Part shown: in pieces, positions 1 through 6,058 of the stretch
How positions within the stretch are numbered: position 1 is the first letter of the stretch
Layout of the letters: each line of letters starts with the position of its first letter
Source of the DNA: Bacteroidota bacterium
GTDB taxonomy: Bacteria > Bacteroidota > Bacteroidia > Bacteroidales > UBA1556
Assembly (NCBI GenBank): GCA_003973505.1
Contig: QNXT01000265.1
Span: 1-7,689 of the forward strand
Length of the DNA: 7,689 nucleotides
Reading direction: 5' to 3'
Notes under the pieces: model-generated
Seen by the model: the letters and a program-made list of their open reading frames with translations, nothing else
What the model was told of the DNA's origin: nothing
The model's database searches: none
Position numbers and translations under genes: made by a program

Positions 1-1361
1 TATATCAAGCACTTCCTGCTTGGGCTCAAAGTATGGGTGTGGTATTCTCAGTAATGTTATTGATGCCTTCATGGGGTGGTATGATCAACGGACTTCTTAC
101 CCTTCGTGGAGCATGGGATCGCGTTCGTGATAGTGCTGTATTGAAATTCTTCGTAGTAGGTGTTACCGCTTATGGTATGTCCACATTCGAAGGTCCAATG
201 TTATCATTGAAATCGGTAAATGCGATTAGTCACTTTACCGACTGGACTATTGCTCACGTGCATATCGGTGCAATGGGTTGGAATGGTTTTATGATATTTG
301 GTATGATTTATTGGTTATGGCCTCGTTTATTCAACACGAAGTTGAAATCAGAAGCTTTAGCAAATACCCACTTTTGGATTGGAACTTTAGGTATGATTCT
401 TTATGCTGTGCCATTGTATTGGGCAGCAATTACTCAAGTACTTATGTGGAACGAGTTTACTGCAGAAGGTCTTTTAGCATATCCTAACTTTATGGATACC
501 GTAACAGCGATTCTTCCAATGTATTACGTTCGTGCAGTAGGTGGTTCTTTATACCTAATAGGTTTCTTAATCTTTGTATATAATGTTACCGCAACTGCTG
601 CTTCAGGAAAATTGGTTGCAGAAGAAGAAGCTTCAGCACCTGCTCTTGAGCCAATGCCTAGTAAACGTCAGCCAGGTGAAACTCCTCACCGTTGGGTTGA
701 GCGTCGTTGGGTACCATTTACTATTTGGGCTTTTGTAGCCATTGCTATTGGTACATTTATCGAAATTGTACCTGGATTAATGGTGAAATCAAATGTGCCA
801 ACAATTTCAAGCGTTACGCCTTATACTCCTCTTGAATTAGCAGGACGTGATATTTACGTTCGTGAAGGTTGTTATACTTGTCACTCACAGCAGATTCGTC
901 CATTCCGTGCCGAAACAGAGCGTTATGGAGAGTATTCTAAAGCTGGTGAGTTTGTATATGATCACCCATATCAGTGGGGTTCACGTCGAATGGGACCGGA
1001 TTTGGCTCGTGAAGGTGTGAAGAATGGCCCAATACCTTATAAAGATTCTTATTGGCACTATAAACATATGAATCGTCCTCAAGATTTGATTGAGACTTCG
1101 TTGATGCCTGCATATCCATGGTTGATTACCGACCAAATTGATATGGATATTATGCCTGCTAAGATTCGTGCAATGCAAACTTTGGGTGTTCCTTATCCTG
1201 AAGGTTACGATGAAAAAGCCGTTGCTGATATGTTGAAGCAAGGTAAGGAAATCGCTGCTGAGTTAGGCAAAAAAGGTGTAGAAGTAGCTGCAGATCGTGA
1301 AATTATTGCGATGATTGCCTACCTACATCGTTTGGGTGTTGATATTGGAAAGACAGAATAA
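1..1361 (+). CDS. ccoNO: cbb3-type cytochrome c oxidase fused subunit I/II (CcoN-CcoO), 5' partial
   Basis: This is the catalytic core of a high-affinity haem-copper oxidase of the inner membrane, fused to its haem c subunit. The gene enters from outside the window; the first whole codon is at position 3, and 452 residues are visible. The ATG at 33 is internal, because CcoN-like sequence (YQALPAWAQS) precedes it. Visible residues 1 to about 200 are the last CcoN membrane helices, with the PSWGGM loop and the AHVHIGAMGW motif. By family knowledge, the two His of that motif (visible residues 85 and 87) bind haem b3 and low-spin haem b. A charged, Pro-rich linker (about 201-227) joins the CcoO part: one membrane helix (about 236-258), haem c motif CYTCH (nt 870-884), MGPDL, and the SLMPAYPW segment, whose Met is the likely axial ligand. 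The C-terminal IAYLHRLG is typical of CcoO. The CuB-ligand half lies outside the window. Fused CcoNO is common in Bacteroidota. Confidence 0.97.
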   Translation, partial: YQALPAWAQSMGVVFSVMLLMPSWGGMINGLLTLRGAWDRVRDSAVLKFFVVGVTAYGMSTFEGPMLSLKSVNAISHFTDWTIAHVHIGAMGWNGFMIFGMIYWLWPRLFNTKLKSEALANTHFWIGTLGMILYAVPLYWAAITQVLMWNEFTAEGLLAYPNFMDTVTAILPMYYVRAVGGSLYLIGFLIFVYNVTATAASGKLVAEEEASAPALEPMPSKRQPGETPHRWVERRWVPFTIWAFVAIAIGTFIEIVPGLMVKSNVPTISSVTPYTPLELAGRDIYVREGCYTCHSQQIRPFRAETERYGEYSKAGEFVYDHPYQWGSRRMGPDLAREGVKNGPIPYKDSYWHYKHMNRPQDLIETSLMPAYPWLITDQIDMDIMPAKIRAMQTLGVPYPEGYDEKAVADMLKQGKEIAAELGKKGVEVAADREIIAMIAYLHRLGVDIGKTE

Positions 1362-1380
1362 AGAAAATTAGAAATTTAAT

Positions 1381-1404
1381 GTGAGGTCTTCGGACCTCAC
1401 TTTT
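1381..1404 (+). terminator. UUCG-capped hairpin between ccoNO and ccoQ (attenuator-like)
   Basis: A perfect 8-bp stem (GTGAGGTC at 1381-1388 with GACCTCAC at 1393-1400) closes on the loop TTCG, giving the very stable C(UUCG)G tetraloop in RNA. Only four T follow, then AAGAAA. It starts 19 nt after the ccoNO stop and ends 20 nt before ccoQ. The short T run suggests partial termination or protection of the upstream 3' end rather than a full stop, since ccoQ and ccoP must be co-expressed with ccoNO. The structure is seen directly; the role is inferred. Confidence 0.75.
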
Positions 1405-1420
1405 AAGAAAATATTAATCG

Positions 1421-1624
1421 ATGAAATTAGCAATACACTATCTAAACAAGGTTGGATTTGCAGGAGATTTACAATCTTTTGTATCCTTGTTTTTCTTTTT
1501 GCTTTTTGTTTTTATCATTTACGTGATTATTCGTGGTGGTAAAAAAGAGTATGAAGAATTTGGAAATTTACCTTTCGAAGAAGGGGTAGTTGATAATGCT
1601 GATTCACAAAATAAAACACAATAA
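1421..1624 (+). CDS. ccoQ: cbb3 oxidase small subunit CcoQ
   Basis: This 67-residue protein has a single membrane helix (about residues 20-38) followed by RGGKKEYEEF and then the NLPFEE stretch. Short length, one helix, a basic patch just after it and an N-L-P-[acidic] motif are the hallmarks of the CcoQ/FixQ family, which stabilises the assembled oxidase. Its place between ccoNO and ccoP supports the call. The stop lies 2 nt before the ccoP ATG, so the two are almost certainly translated from one message. The family is poorly conserved, so the call rests on motif, size and context together. Confidence 0.88.
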   Translation: MKLAIHYLNKVGFAGDLQSFVSLFFFLLFVFIIYVIIRGGKKEYEEFGNLPFEEGVVDNADSQNKTQ

Positions 1625-1626
1625 AT

Positions 1627-2223
1627 ATGGCAACACAAGAACAATACGATAAAGAAACAGCTGAGAGTAAATTGTTGATTGACCATGATTATGATGGAAT
1701 TAAGGAATTAGATAATCCACCACCAGCGTGGCTTATGTGGATTTTTTATGGTACCATCGTTTGGTCTGTATTCTATGTATTTTACTATCATGTATTTTAT
1801 GATGATTCAAATATTCCTGATGATTTAAAGATTTACGGAGCGCAAGTGAATGAATATAATAAAGATGTGGCAGAGGCAAAAGCCAATATGCCTAAATCTA
1901 CATTCGATGTGAATAATGTTGCGCTACTTACCGATGAGAAATCTTTGGCTGAAGGCCAAGTAGAGTTTATGAAAAGCTGTAATAGCTGTCATGGCGCTGC
2001 TAGTATCGGTCCTGATTTGACTGATAATGCATGGCTTCATGGCGGATCAATTCAGGAAGTATTTAATGTAATTAAGGATGGTGTAACCGGTACAGCAATG
2101 TCGGGTTATTCTACTCGTATGACTAATGAGAAGATGCAACAAGTTGCGAGTTATATCCTCGTTAGTTATAAAGGTACCGATTCAGGAAATACTAAAGGCC
2201 CTGAAGGCGAAAAACATGAGTAA
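1627..2223 (+). CDS. ccoP: cbb3 oxidase subunit III, single-haem CcoP
   Basis: This membrane-anchored c-type cytochrome passes electrons towards the CcoO haem and the catalytic subunit. The N-terminus carries the CcoP/FixP_N signature (HDYDGIKELDNPPPAW, residues 20-35) followed by one membrane helix (about 36-57). One cytochrome c domain occupies roughly 103-184, with the haem motif CNSCH (118-122), IGPDLTD, and TAMSGY, whose Met158 is the likely axial ligand. Proteobacterial CcoP usually has two haem c domains and about 300 residues; this one has 198 residues and a single CxxCH. It lies 2 nt after ccoQ and is followed by a strong terminator. The reading frame is intact, so the short form looks natural rather than truncated. 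Confidence 0.95.
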   Translation: MATQEQYDKETAESKLLIDHDYDGIKELDNPPPAWLMWIFYGTIVWSVFYVFYYHVFYDDSNIPDDLKIYGAQVNEYNKDVAEAKANMPKSTFDVNNVALLTDEKSLAEGQVEFMKSCNSCHGAASIGPDLTDNAWLHGGSIQEVFNVIKDGVTGTAMSGYSTRMTNEKMQQVASYILVSYKGTDSGNTKGPEGEKHE

Positions 2224-2247
2224 ATTTAAATAATGAAACGGTTTAGT

Positions 2248-2286
2248 AAATCAGCTCCGATTCAGTGGGGCTGATTTCTTTTTTTT
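2248..2286 (+). terminator. Intrinsic terminator after ccoP
   Basis: An 11-bp stem (AAATCAGCTCC at 2248-2258 with GGGGCTGATTT at 2267-2277, one G-U pair) has an 8-nt loop and is followed by C and eight T (2279-2286). This is a textbook Rho-independent terminator, and it ends only 9 nt before the ccoG ATG. Transcription of ccoG must therefore come from read-through or from a promoter at or upstream of the stem; I could not identify such a promoter. Confidence 0.9.
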
Positions 2287-2295
2287 AGAAGCATT

Positions 2296-3753
2296 ATGGA
2301 AAACAAAGATCAAGAAATAGAAAAATTAAAAGAGCAGCGTGAACATGCAGCTCACGATCCCAATTATAAAGATATATCATATCGTGATCGGATATCTACG
2401 GTTACTATGGATGGGAAAAGAAATTACTTGCACCCCAAAATTCCAAAAGGTAGATTAATTAAATGGCGGAATGTAGTTGGAGTAGGCTTATTAATTTTAC
2501 TATTTGCTTTTCCATTAATTAAGATAAATGGTGACCCTATAATCCTTCTTGATGTATTCCATCGTAAATTTATCATCTTCGGGGCGATTTTTACTCCGCA
2601 GGATACTTTTGTGATGCTTCTGCTGATGCTATCATTTATTTTATTTGTCGTGCTGTTTACGGTTACTTTTGGCCGTATTTGGTGTGGCTGGCTTTGTCCT
2701 CAAACAATTTTCTTAGAATTGGTATTTAGGCGTGTTGAGAAATGGATTGAAGGTTCGCCCAATCAACAGAAAAAGCTTGATAATATGCCATGGAACGGCG
2801 AGAAAATTACAAAACGGCTTAGCAAATGGATAGTATTCTATGCATTGTCATTCATTTTTGTTAATGCCATGCTTTGGTTTTTCATGTCTTTCGACAGATG
2901 GTTAGAATATATGCAAGATATTGGAAATCATGTATCATGGTTGATGCTTGTGCTTTTGTTTACCACGATTTTCTTTGGGATATATACTTGGTTTCGTGAG
3001 CAAATCTGTATTATCGCTTGTCCTTATGGTCGTATGCAAAGTGTTTTGATTGACCCATCAACAATCGTTATTTCTTACGATTATCTTCGTGGTGAACCTC
3101 GTGGACATCAAAAGAAAGGTTCTACGCGAGAAACAACAGGCTTAGGTGATTGTATCGACTGTAATGCTTGTGTGGATGTTTGTCCTACAGGAATTGATAT
3201 TCGTAATGGTACGCAATTGGAGTGTGTAAACTGTACAGCTTGTATCGATGCATGTGATAATGTTATGAAAAATGTGGGTAAACCAACGGGTTTAATCCGT
3301 TATGCATCGGAAAAAGAAATTAGAACAGGTAAGAGAGTGGGATGGTCAACTCGGGTTAAAGCCTATACTTTTGTGTTGGTATTGATTCTTGCTTTTGCGG
3401 GTTATACACTATTTTCCAGAACGGATGTGTCCGTTGTTGTTTTGCGAACTCCTGGTGTAATTTATCAAAAGGCGGGAAAAGATAGCTTGATAAATCTATA
3501 CAACATTAAGGTGGTGAATAAAACGAGATTTGATAAGCATATAAACGTGAAATTAACTAATCATAAGGGTAGAGTTACTGTAGTTGGAGGTGAAATTGTA
3601 GTTTCTCCACAGGAGCGCAAAGATGCTATTATGTTTATTAAAATGGCTAATTCGGATATTGAAAAAGATAATATTATTCTTGATTTATCCATTATGCGCG
3701 ATGGCGAAGAACTTAAAACTACTTCGGTAACATTTATGTCACCAAAGAAGTAA
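2296..3753 (+). CDS. ccoG: cbb3 oxidase accessory protein CcoG (FixG/RdxA), polyferredoxin-like
   Basis: This 485-residue membrane protein is needed to build the cbb3 oxidase; the family is linked to copper reduction for the CuB site. The cytoplasmic N-terminus contains the family stretch from YRDRIST to KIPKGR. Membrane helices are at about 59-76, 105-125, 176-198, 214-232 and 355-373. Two CxxxCP motifs sit at helix ends: CGWLCP (130-135) and CIIACP (238-243). A ferredoxin-type domain holds two [4Fe-4S] sets: Cys286, 289, 292, 296 and Cys310, 313, 316, 320. The tail from about 376 is the FixG C-terminal Ig-like domain. Length and domain order are normal for the family. The start at 2296 fits the family N-terminus and lies just after the T run of the preceding terminator. 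Confidence 0.97.
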   Translation: MENKDQEIEKLKEQREHAAHDPNYKDISYRDRISTVTMDGKRNYLHPKIPKGRLIKWRNVVGVGLLILLFAFPLIKINGDPIILLDVFHRKFIIFGAIFTPQDTFVMLLLMLSFILFVVLFTVTFGRIWCGWLCPQTIFLELVFRRVEKWIEGSPNQQKKLDNMPWNGEKITKRLSKWIVFYALSFIFVNAMLWFFMSFDRWLEYMQDIGNHVSWLMLVLLFTTIFFGIYTWFREQICIIACPYGRMQSVLIDPSTIVISYDYLRGEPRGHQKKGSTRETTGLGDCIDCNACVDVCPTGIDIRNGTQLECVNCTACIDACDNVMKNVGKPTGLIRYASEKEIRTGKRVGWSTRVKAYTFVLVLILAFAGYTLFSRTDVSVVVLRTPGVIYQKAGKDSLINLYNIKVVNKTRFDKHINVKLTNHKGRVTVVGGEIVVSPQERKDAIMFIKMANSDIEKDNIILDLSIMRDGEELKTTSVTFMSPKK

Positions 3754-3772
3754 ATAATTGTTAAAATAATGT

Positions 3773-3780
3773 TAAATTTG
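3773..3780 (+). promoter_or_regulatory. Possible -7 box (TAAATTTG) upstream of ccoH
   Basis: TAAATTTG matches the Bacteroidota -7 consensus TAnnTTTG exactly. The nearest upstream TTG (3758-3760) is only 12 nt away, whereas about 17-23 is expected, and no TTG lies at the right distance. If used, transcription would start inside the hairpin stem that follows. This is a tentative site and may be chance in AT-rich sequence. Confidence 0.25.
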
Positions 3781-3824
3781 TGCCGAATATTCAAACTGTT
3801 TAGGTTTTGAGTATTCGGCATTTT
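3781..3824 (+). terminator. Long hairpin between ccoG and ccoH (terminator or attenuator)
   Basis: A 15-bp stem (TGCCGAATATTCAAA at 3781-3795 with TTTGAGTATTCGGCA at 3806-3820, one G-U pair) has a 10-nt loop and is followed by TTTTATAAG. It begins 27 nt after the ccoG stop and ends 18 nt before the ccoH ATG. The stem is strong, but the T run is only four long, so partial termination or an mRNA stabiliser is as likely as a full stop. Confidence 0.7.
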
Positions 3825-3838
3825 ATAAGATAAGAATT

Positions 3839-4276
3839 ATGAAAATGAATTGGGGTACAGGCATATTTATCACAATCGTTGTGTTTTTGATAGGGATGAT
3901 TACATTGGTAATTATCAGTTCGATGCAGCCTTTGAATTTAGTAGTGGATGATTATTATCCTAAAGCAATTGATTATCAGTCGCAGATTGAAAGAATAAAA
4001 CGCACAAATGATTTGGAGGAGAATATTCAGTTTGATCAGGATGAAGAATTTATTTATGTGAAATTTCCTAAGATGGGTTCAAATCCTAAGGGTAGCATTC
4101 TGGTTTTTTTTCCACGCGACAATCATTTAGACAAACAATTTGAAATTGAACTTGATGATTCATTAAATCAGAAAATAGAAAAAAAAGGAATGCTTCGAGG
4201 ACGGTGCGTAATCAAAGTAAATTGGGCAGTTGATTCTTTGGAGTATTACACAGAGCAGAATTTTATGCTACAATAA
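3839..4276 (+). CDS. ccoH: cbb3 oxidase assembly protein CcoH (FixH family)
   Basis: This 145-residue single-pass membrane protein has its helix at about residues 8-28 and a predicted periplasmic domain after it. The segment just past the helix (LVVDDYYPKAIDYQSQI, 34-50) matches the FixH pattern of an acidic pair, YY, then Y-Q. In studied bacteria CcoH is needed for stable assembly of the oxidase, acting with the copper transporter CcoI. Placement directly after ccoG supports the call, as does the start of the next gene one base after its stop. An alternative start at the third codon (Met3) would change little. Overall similarity in this family is low, so the motif and context carry the assignment. 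Confidence 0.88.
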   Translation: MKMNWGTGIFITIVVFLIGMITLVIISSMQPLNLVVDDYYPKAIDYQSQIERIKRTNDLEENIQFDQDEEFIYVKFPKMGSNPKGSILVFFPRDNHLDKQFEIELDDSLNQKIEKKGMLRGRCVIKVNWAVDSLEYYTEQNFMLQ

Positions 4277-4277
4277 A

Positions 4278-5036
4278 ATGGATATACTATATACGGCATT
4301 GGGATTGGGTTTGCTCACAGGCTTTCATTGCGTTGGCATGTGTGGTCCCATTGCACTTGTGCTTCCTCTCAATAATAAGAATTGGGGTACTCGTATTTTC
4401 TCGGCCCTTCTATATAATTTAGGACGTACAATTACCTATGCTTCAATGGGTGCCATATTTGGATTTATAGGTGCCGGATTCTCACTTGCGGGATTTCAAC
4501 GATGGATTTCTATAGCGATGGGGGTGTTTATGATTGCTACAATTGCATTTCCCCAAATCAATAGAGTGCTTTATAAAGGAACGGGGAATTCTAAATTTAT
4601 GACTTCCATTAAAAAACAATTGTCGAAGTATTTTCAACAAGCATCCTATAAATCCTTATTTATTACTGGTTTATTAAATGGTCTTTTGCCTTGTGGTATG
4701 GTGTATATGGCCATTGCAGGGGCTATTGCTGTGGGTTCGGTTTCGGGCTCCGTTATTTTTATGGCTCTATTTGGTTTAGGAACCATACCGATGATGTTTC
4801 TACTTTCGATGTTGGGTAATTTTGCCAGTTTGAAATTAAAGCGTTTTATTAATAAAGCCATCCCTTTTGTTGTTGTTATTGTAGGACTCTTATTTATTTT
4901 GCGAGGTTTGAATTTGGGAATTATGTATATAAGTCCTTCGGCTAAAAAACTGGAAGTACATAAAATGAAGACCGATTCGATGAAATCTAAGGGGGAGGTG
5001 ATGCATATGGAAAAATGCTGTGGTTCTTCAAAATAA
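4278..5036 (+). CDS. SafE/DsbD_2-type membrane protein of the cbb3 locus with metal-ligand tail
   Basis: This is a polytopic inner-membrane protein of 252 residues and about six helices, of the family usually annotated as sulfite exporter TauE/SafE (DsbD_2, PF13386). I chose the ATG at 4278, one base after the ccoH stop; the ATG at 4230 would overlap ccoH by 47 bases and add 16 non-family residues. Helix 1 contains FHCVGMCGP (His17, Cys18, Met21, Cys22), and a mid-protein helix contains LLPCGM (Cys139). This is a two-half arrangement with Cys near each half start, as in DsbD/CcdA relatives. After the last helix, residues 225-252 carry His228, Met230, Met235, Met242, His243, Met244, Cys247 and Cys248. 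Family members with the HCxGMCG motif often sit in cbb3 loci, so a part in copper or thiol handling for oxidase assembly is more likely than sulfite export. That role is inference. Confidence 0.85.
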   Translation: MDILYTALGLGLLTGFHCVGMCGPIALVLPLNNKNWGTRIFSALLYNLGRTITYASMGAIFGFIGAGFSLAGFQRWISIAMGVFMIATIAFPQINRVLYKGTGNSKFMTSIKKQLSKYFQQASYKSLFITGLLNGLLPCGMVYMAIAGAIAVGSVSGSVIFMALFGLGTIPMMFLLSMLGNFASLKLKRFINKAIPFVVVIVGLLFILRGLNLGIMYISPSAKKLEVHKMKTDSMKSKGEVMHMEKCCGSSK

Positions 5037-5119
5037 AACTCTTTTCAAGCGTAAATCAATAAGGAAGAATTATTCTGTCAAAATCTTCGGAAAAGCTCTC
5101 AAACTATTTTAGTAGGCAT

Positions 5120-5153
5120 AAAAAAAGAGCTCCAAAAGGAGCTCCGTTTTTTT
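5120..5153. terminator. Bidirectional terminator between convergent genes
   Basis: The stem GAGCTCC (5127-5133) pairs with GGAGCTC (5138-5144) around an AAAA loop. Seven A precede it (5120-5126) and seven T follow it (5147-5153), so it reads as an intrinsic terminator on both strands. It ends the oxidase locus (+) 84 nt after its last stop and ends the cytochrome gene (-) about 19 nt after its stop. The remaining stretch 5037-5119 shows nothing recognisable. Confidence 0.92.
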
Positions 5154-5171
5154 ATTCGATTTTGAGCTATA

Positions 5172-5618
5172 TTATTTAGCCTCAACACCTGCAGTATGCA
5201 ACATATAAGCAACAGCATCTTTAACATCTTGGTCGCTTAAAGAAGCATTACCACCTTTTGCTGGCATTGCGCCATGCTCACCAGTGAAACCTTTGATTGC
5301 ATGCTCATCAACAGTTTCCATACCGTTTGCAGCAGTAGCTTCCCAACGAACTTTGTCGTCAAGTTTAGCAGCTCCAGCAACTCCAGGATTATGGCAAGCA
5401 CCACAAGCTTTATCGTAAACAACTTTACCATTCTCAAGGTTTACAGCAGTTTCGTTTGTAGCTTCAGGAGCTTTCTCAGGAGCAGCTTCAACTTTTTCAG
5501 TTTTTACCTCAGGTGCAGCATCAGCTTTCTCTGTCTTAGCGGCTTCGTTTCCACCACAACTAGCAAGAAATAAAGCAGTTGCTACAAACATAGCCGACAT
5601 TGAAAATAATCTTTTCAT
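5172..5618 (-). CDS. Lipid-anchored single-haem cytochrome c (c5-like)
   Basis: This 148-residue electron carrier is tethered to a membrane outside the cytoplasm. The N-terminus is a lipoprotein signal: basic MKR, a hydrophobic stretch, and the lipobox LASC with Cys21 as the lipidated residue. A flexible linker (about 24-58) rich in Lys, Glu, Ala and Pro contains two copies of an 11-residue unit (KTEKADAAPEV, KTEKVEAAPEK). The cytochrome domain (about 60-145) has the haem motif CGACH (72-76), VAGAAKLDDKVRW, and GAMPAKGG, whose Met118 is the likely axial ligand. This pattern is typical of cytochrome c5/class I proteins. It faces the cbb3 locus across a shared terminator. A role feeding electrons to the oxidase is plausible but inferred. 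Its upstream region is AT-rich, and I found no convincing promoter. Confidence 0.93.
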   Translation of the reverse strand: MKRLFSMSAMFVATALFLASCGGNEAAKTEKADAAPEVKTEKVEAAPEKAPEATNETAVNLENGKVVYDKACGACHNPGVAGAAKLDDKVRWEATAANGMETVDEHAIKGFTGEHGAMPAKGGNASLSDQDVKDAVAYMLHTAGVEAK

Positions 5619-5700
5619 AAAAATTAATTTTTAAACGTTAATAACAAATTTGTGGCAGCTAAATTACCAAAAAACTTTAATCGAAATAGGAATATCTTAA

Positions 5701-5732
5701 TAACCTGAGTTTGATGTAAGCTTTGCTCACAG
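5701..5732 (+). repeat. Left terminal inverted repeat
   Basis: It begins TAACCTGAGTTTGA and ends in TCACAG. It pairs with 5936-5968: 14 identical bases, one mismatch, five identical, then an imperfect inner part that needs one gap. Confidence 0.85.
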
Positions 5733-5737
5733 TTTCA

Positions 5738-5823
5738 GATAATTAGTTCATATACGACTCAAATTTACGAAGGACTATCGAGATAATTCGAGTATATTTG
5801 AGGAAGTATATGGGCTAATTATC
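5738..5823. repeat. Internal hairpin A of the structured element
   Basis: The outer stem pairs 5738-5754 with 5807-5823 over 17 positions: 15 Watson-Crick pairs and two G-U pairs if the + strand is RNA. An inner stem pairs 5758-5768 with 5792-5802 (10 of 11). It starts 5 nt inside the left terminal repeat. It may be a folded RNA or only the remains of nested palindromes. Confidence 0.65.
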
Positions 5824-5837
5824 GAAATTTATATAAA

Positions 5838-5935
5838 AAAGTCAATAGCAAACCATCTTTGCACCAAATACCACTCGAAATAGCCCGCTATTACTTCGTG
5901 ATATTTAGCAACAAATTTGGCCTGCTATTGACTTT
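5838..5935. repeat. Internal hairpin B of the structured element
   Basis: A perfect 13-bp outer stem (AAAGTCAATAGCA at 5838-5850 with 5923-5935) is followed by a weaker matching zone containing CCA/TGG and TTTG/CAAA. The tip holds an imperfect palindrome at 5876-5898 (CGAA, ATAGC, GCTAT, TTCG). It directly abuts the right terminal repeat. Confidence 0.7.
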
Positions 5936-5968
5936 CTGTGAGTGAAATCTTACGTCAAACTCAGGTTA
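5936..5968 (-). repeat. Right terminal inverted repeat
   Basis: It begins CTGTGAGTGAAAT and ends TCAAACTCAGGTTA. It is the inverted partner of 5701-5732. It is followed by AAAATATG, so the TA within TTA at its end could be the second copy of a TA target duplication. Confidence 0.85.
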
Positions 5969-6021
5969 AAATATGTTAATTATTTTAAAATTTTTGGAGC
6001 GCAATTCTGCTTTCTAGAAAT

Positions 6022-6054
6022 TTTGTCTAATAACAATTCATTTTTGTAATTTCG
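6022..6054 (+). promoter_or_regulatory. Bacteroidota-type promoter for rsmE, probably leaderless
   Basis: TTTG at 6022-6025 and TAATTTCG at 6047-6054 are separated by 21 nt. This fits the Bacteroidota pattern TTTG-N19-21-TAnnTTTG with one mismatch (C for T) in the -7 box. The ATG of rsmE begins 5 nt after the box, about where transcription would start, so the message would have little or no leader. The motif and spacing are seen; the leaderless start is inferred. Confidence 0.6.
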
Positions 6055-6058
6055 CTGC

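Larger units (their letters stand above)
5701..5968. mobile_element. MITE-like structured element with terminal inverted repeats
   Basis: A 268-bp non-coding segment is bounded by inverted repeats. The outer 20 bases match at 19 of 20 (5701-5720 against 5949-5968), and similarity continues to TCACAG/CTGTGA, giving arms of about 32-33 bp with a few mismatches and one 1-nt gap. Inside are two long hairpins (5738-5823 and 5838-5935), so almost the whole element can fold. No plausible coding frame lies within. If the ends are ACCTGAG and CTCAGGT (5703-5966), the flanking bases are TA on both sides, as expected for elements of the IS630/Tc1-mariner group. That assignment is inference. The element fills most of the 440-base gap between two divergent genes; 5619-5700 and 5969-6020 show no other feature I can support. 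Confidence 0.7.

Noticed and set aside
33..35. ATG at 33 as the start of the oxidase subunit
   Set aside because: In-frame CcoN-like sequence (YQALPAWAQS) runs from the window edge into it, so the gene is cut by the window, not started there.
981..1241. Antisense open frames opposite the CcoO part
   Set aside because: They lie wholly within a strongly conserved coding region on the other strand and show no domain pattern.
1381..1404. Full transcription stop after ccoNO
   Set aside because: Only four T follow the stem, and the downstream ccoQ and ccoP encode subunits of the same enzyme; attenuation or 3'-end protection is more likely.
3758..3780. Full promoter (TTG plus TAAATTTG) before ccoH
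   Set aside because: The TTG to -7 spacing is only 12 nt, too short for the Bacteroidota pattern; only the -7 box is kept, with low confidence.
4230..4277. Upstream ATG for the SafE-like gene
   Set aside because: It overlaps the ccoH end and adds 16 non-family residues; the ATG at 4278, one base after the ccoH stop, gives the expected N-terminus.
5274..5573. Open frame on the + strand opposite the cytochrome gene
   Set aside because: It is a Ser/Phe-rich shadow of the well-supported - strand cytochrome c, with no family resemblance.
5640..5700. Promoter for the - strand cytochrome gene (TTTG with CAAATTTG)
   Set aside because: The -7 box has a mismatch in its key TA and the spacing is about 15 nt, so it is not convincing.
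5701..5968. CRISPR array, tRNA or riboswitch in the long intergenic gap
   Set aside because: There are no regularly spaced direct repeats and no tRNA-like cloverleaf with anticodon features. The inverted-repeat layout fits a mobile element better.
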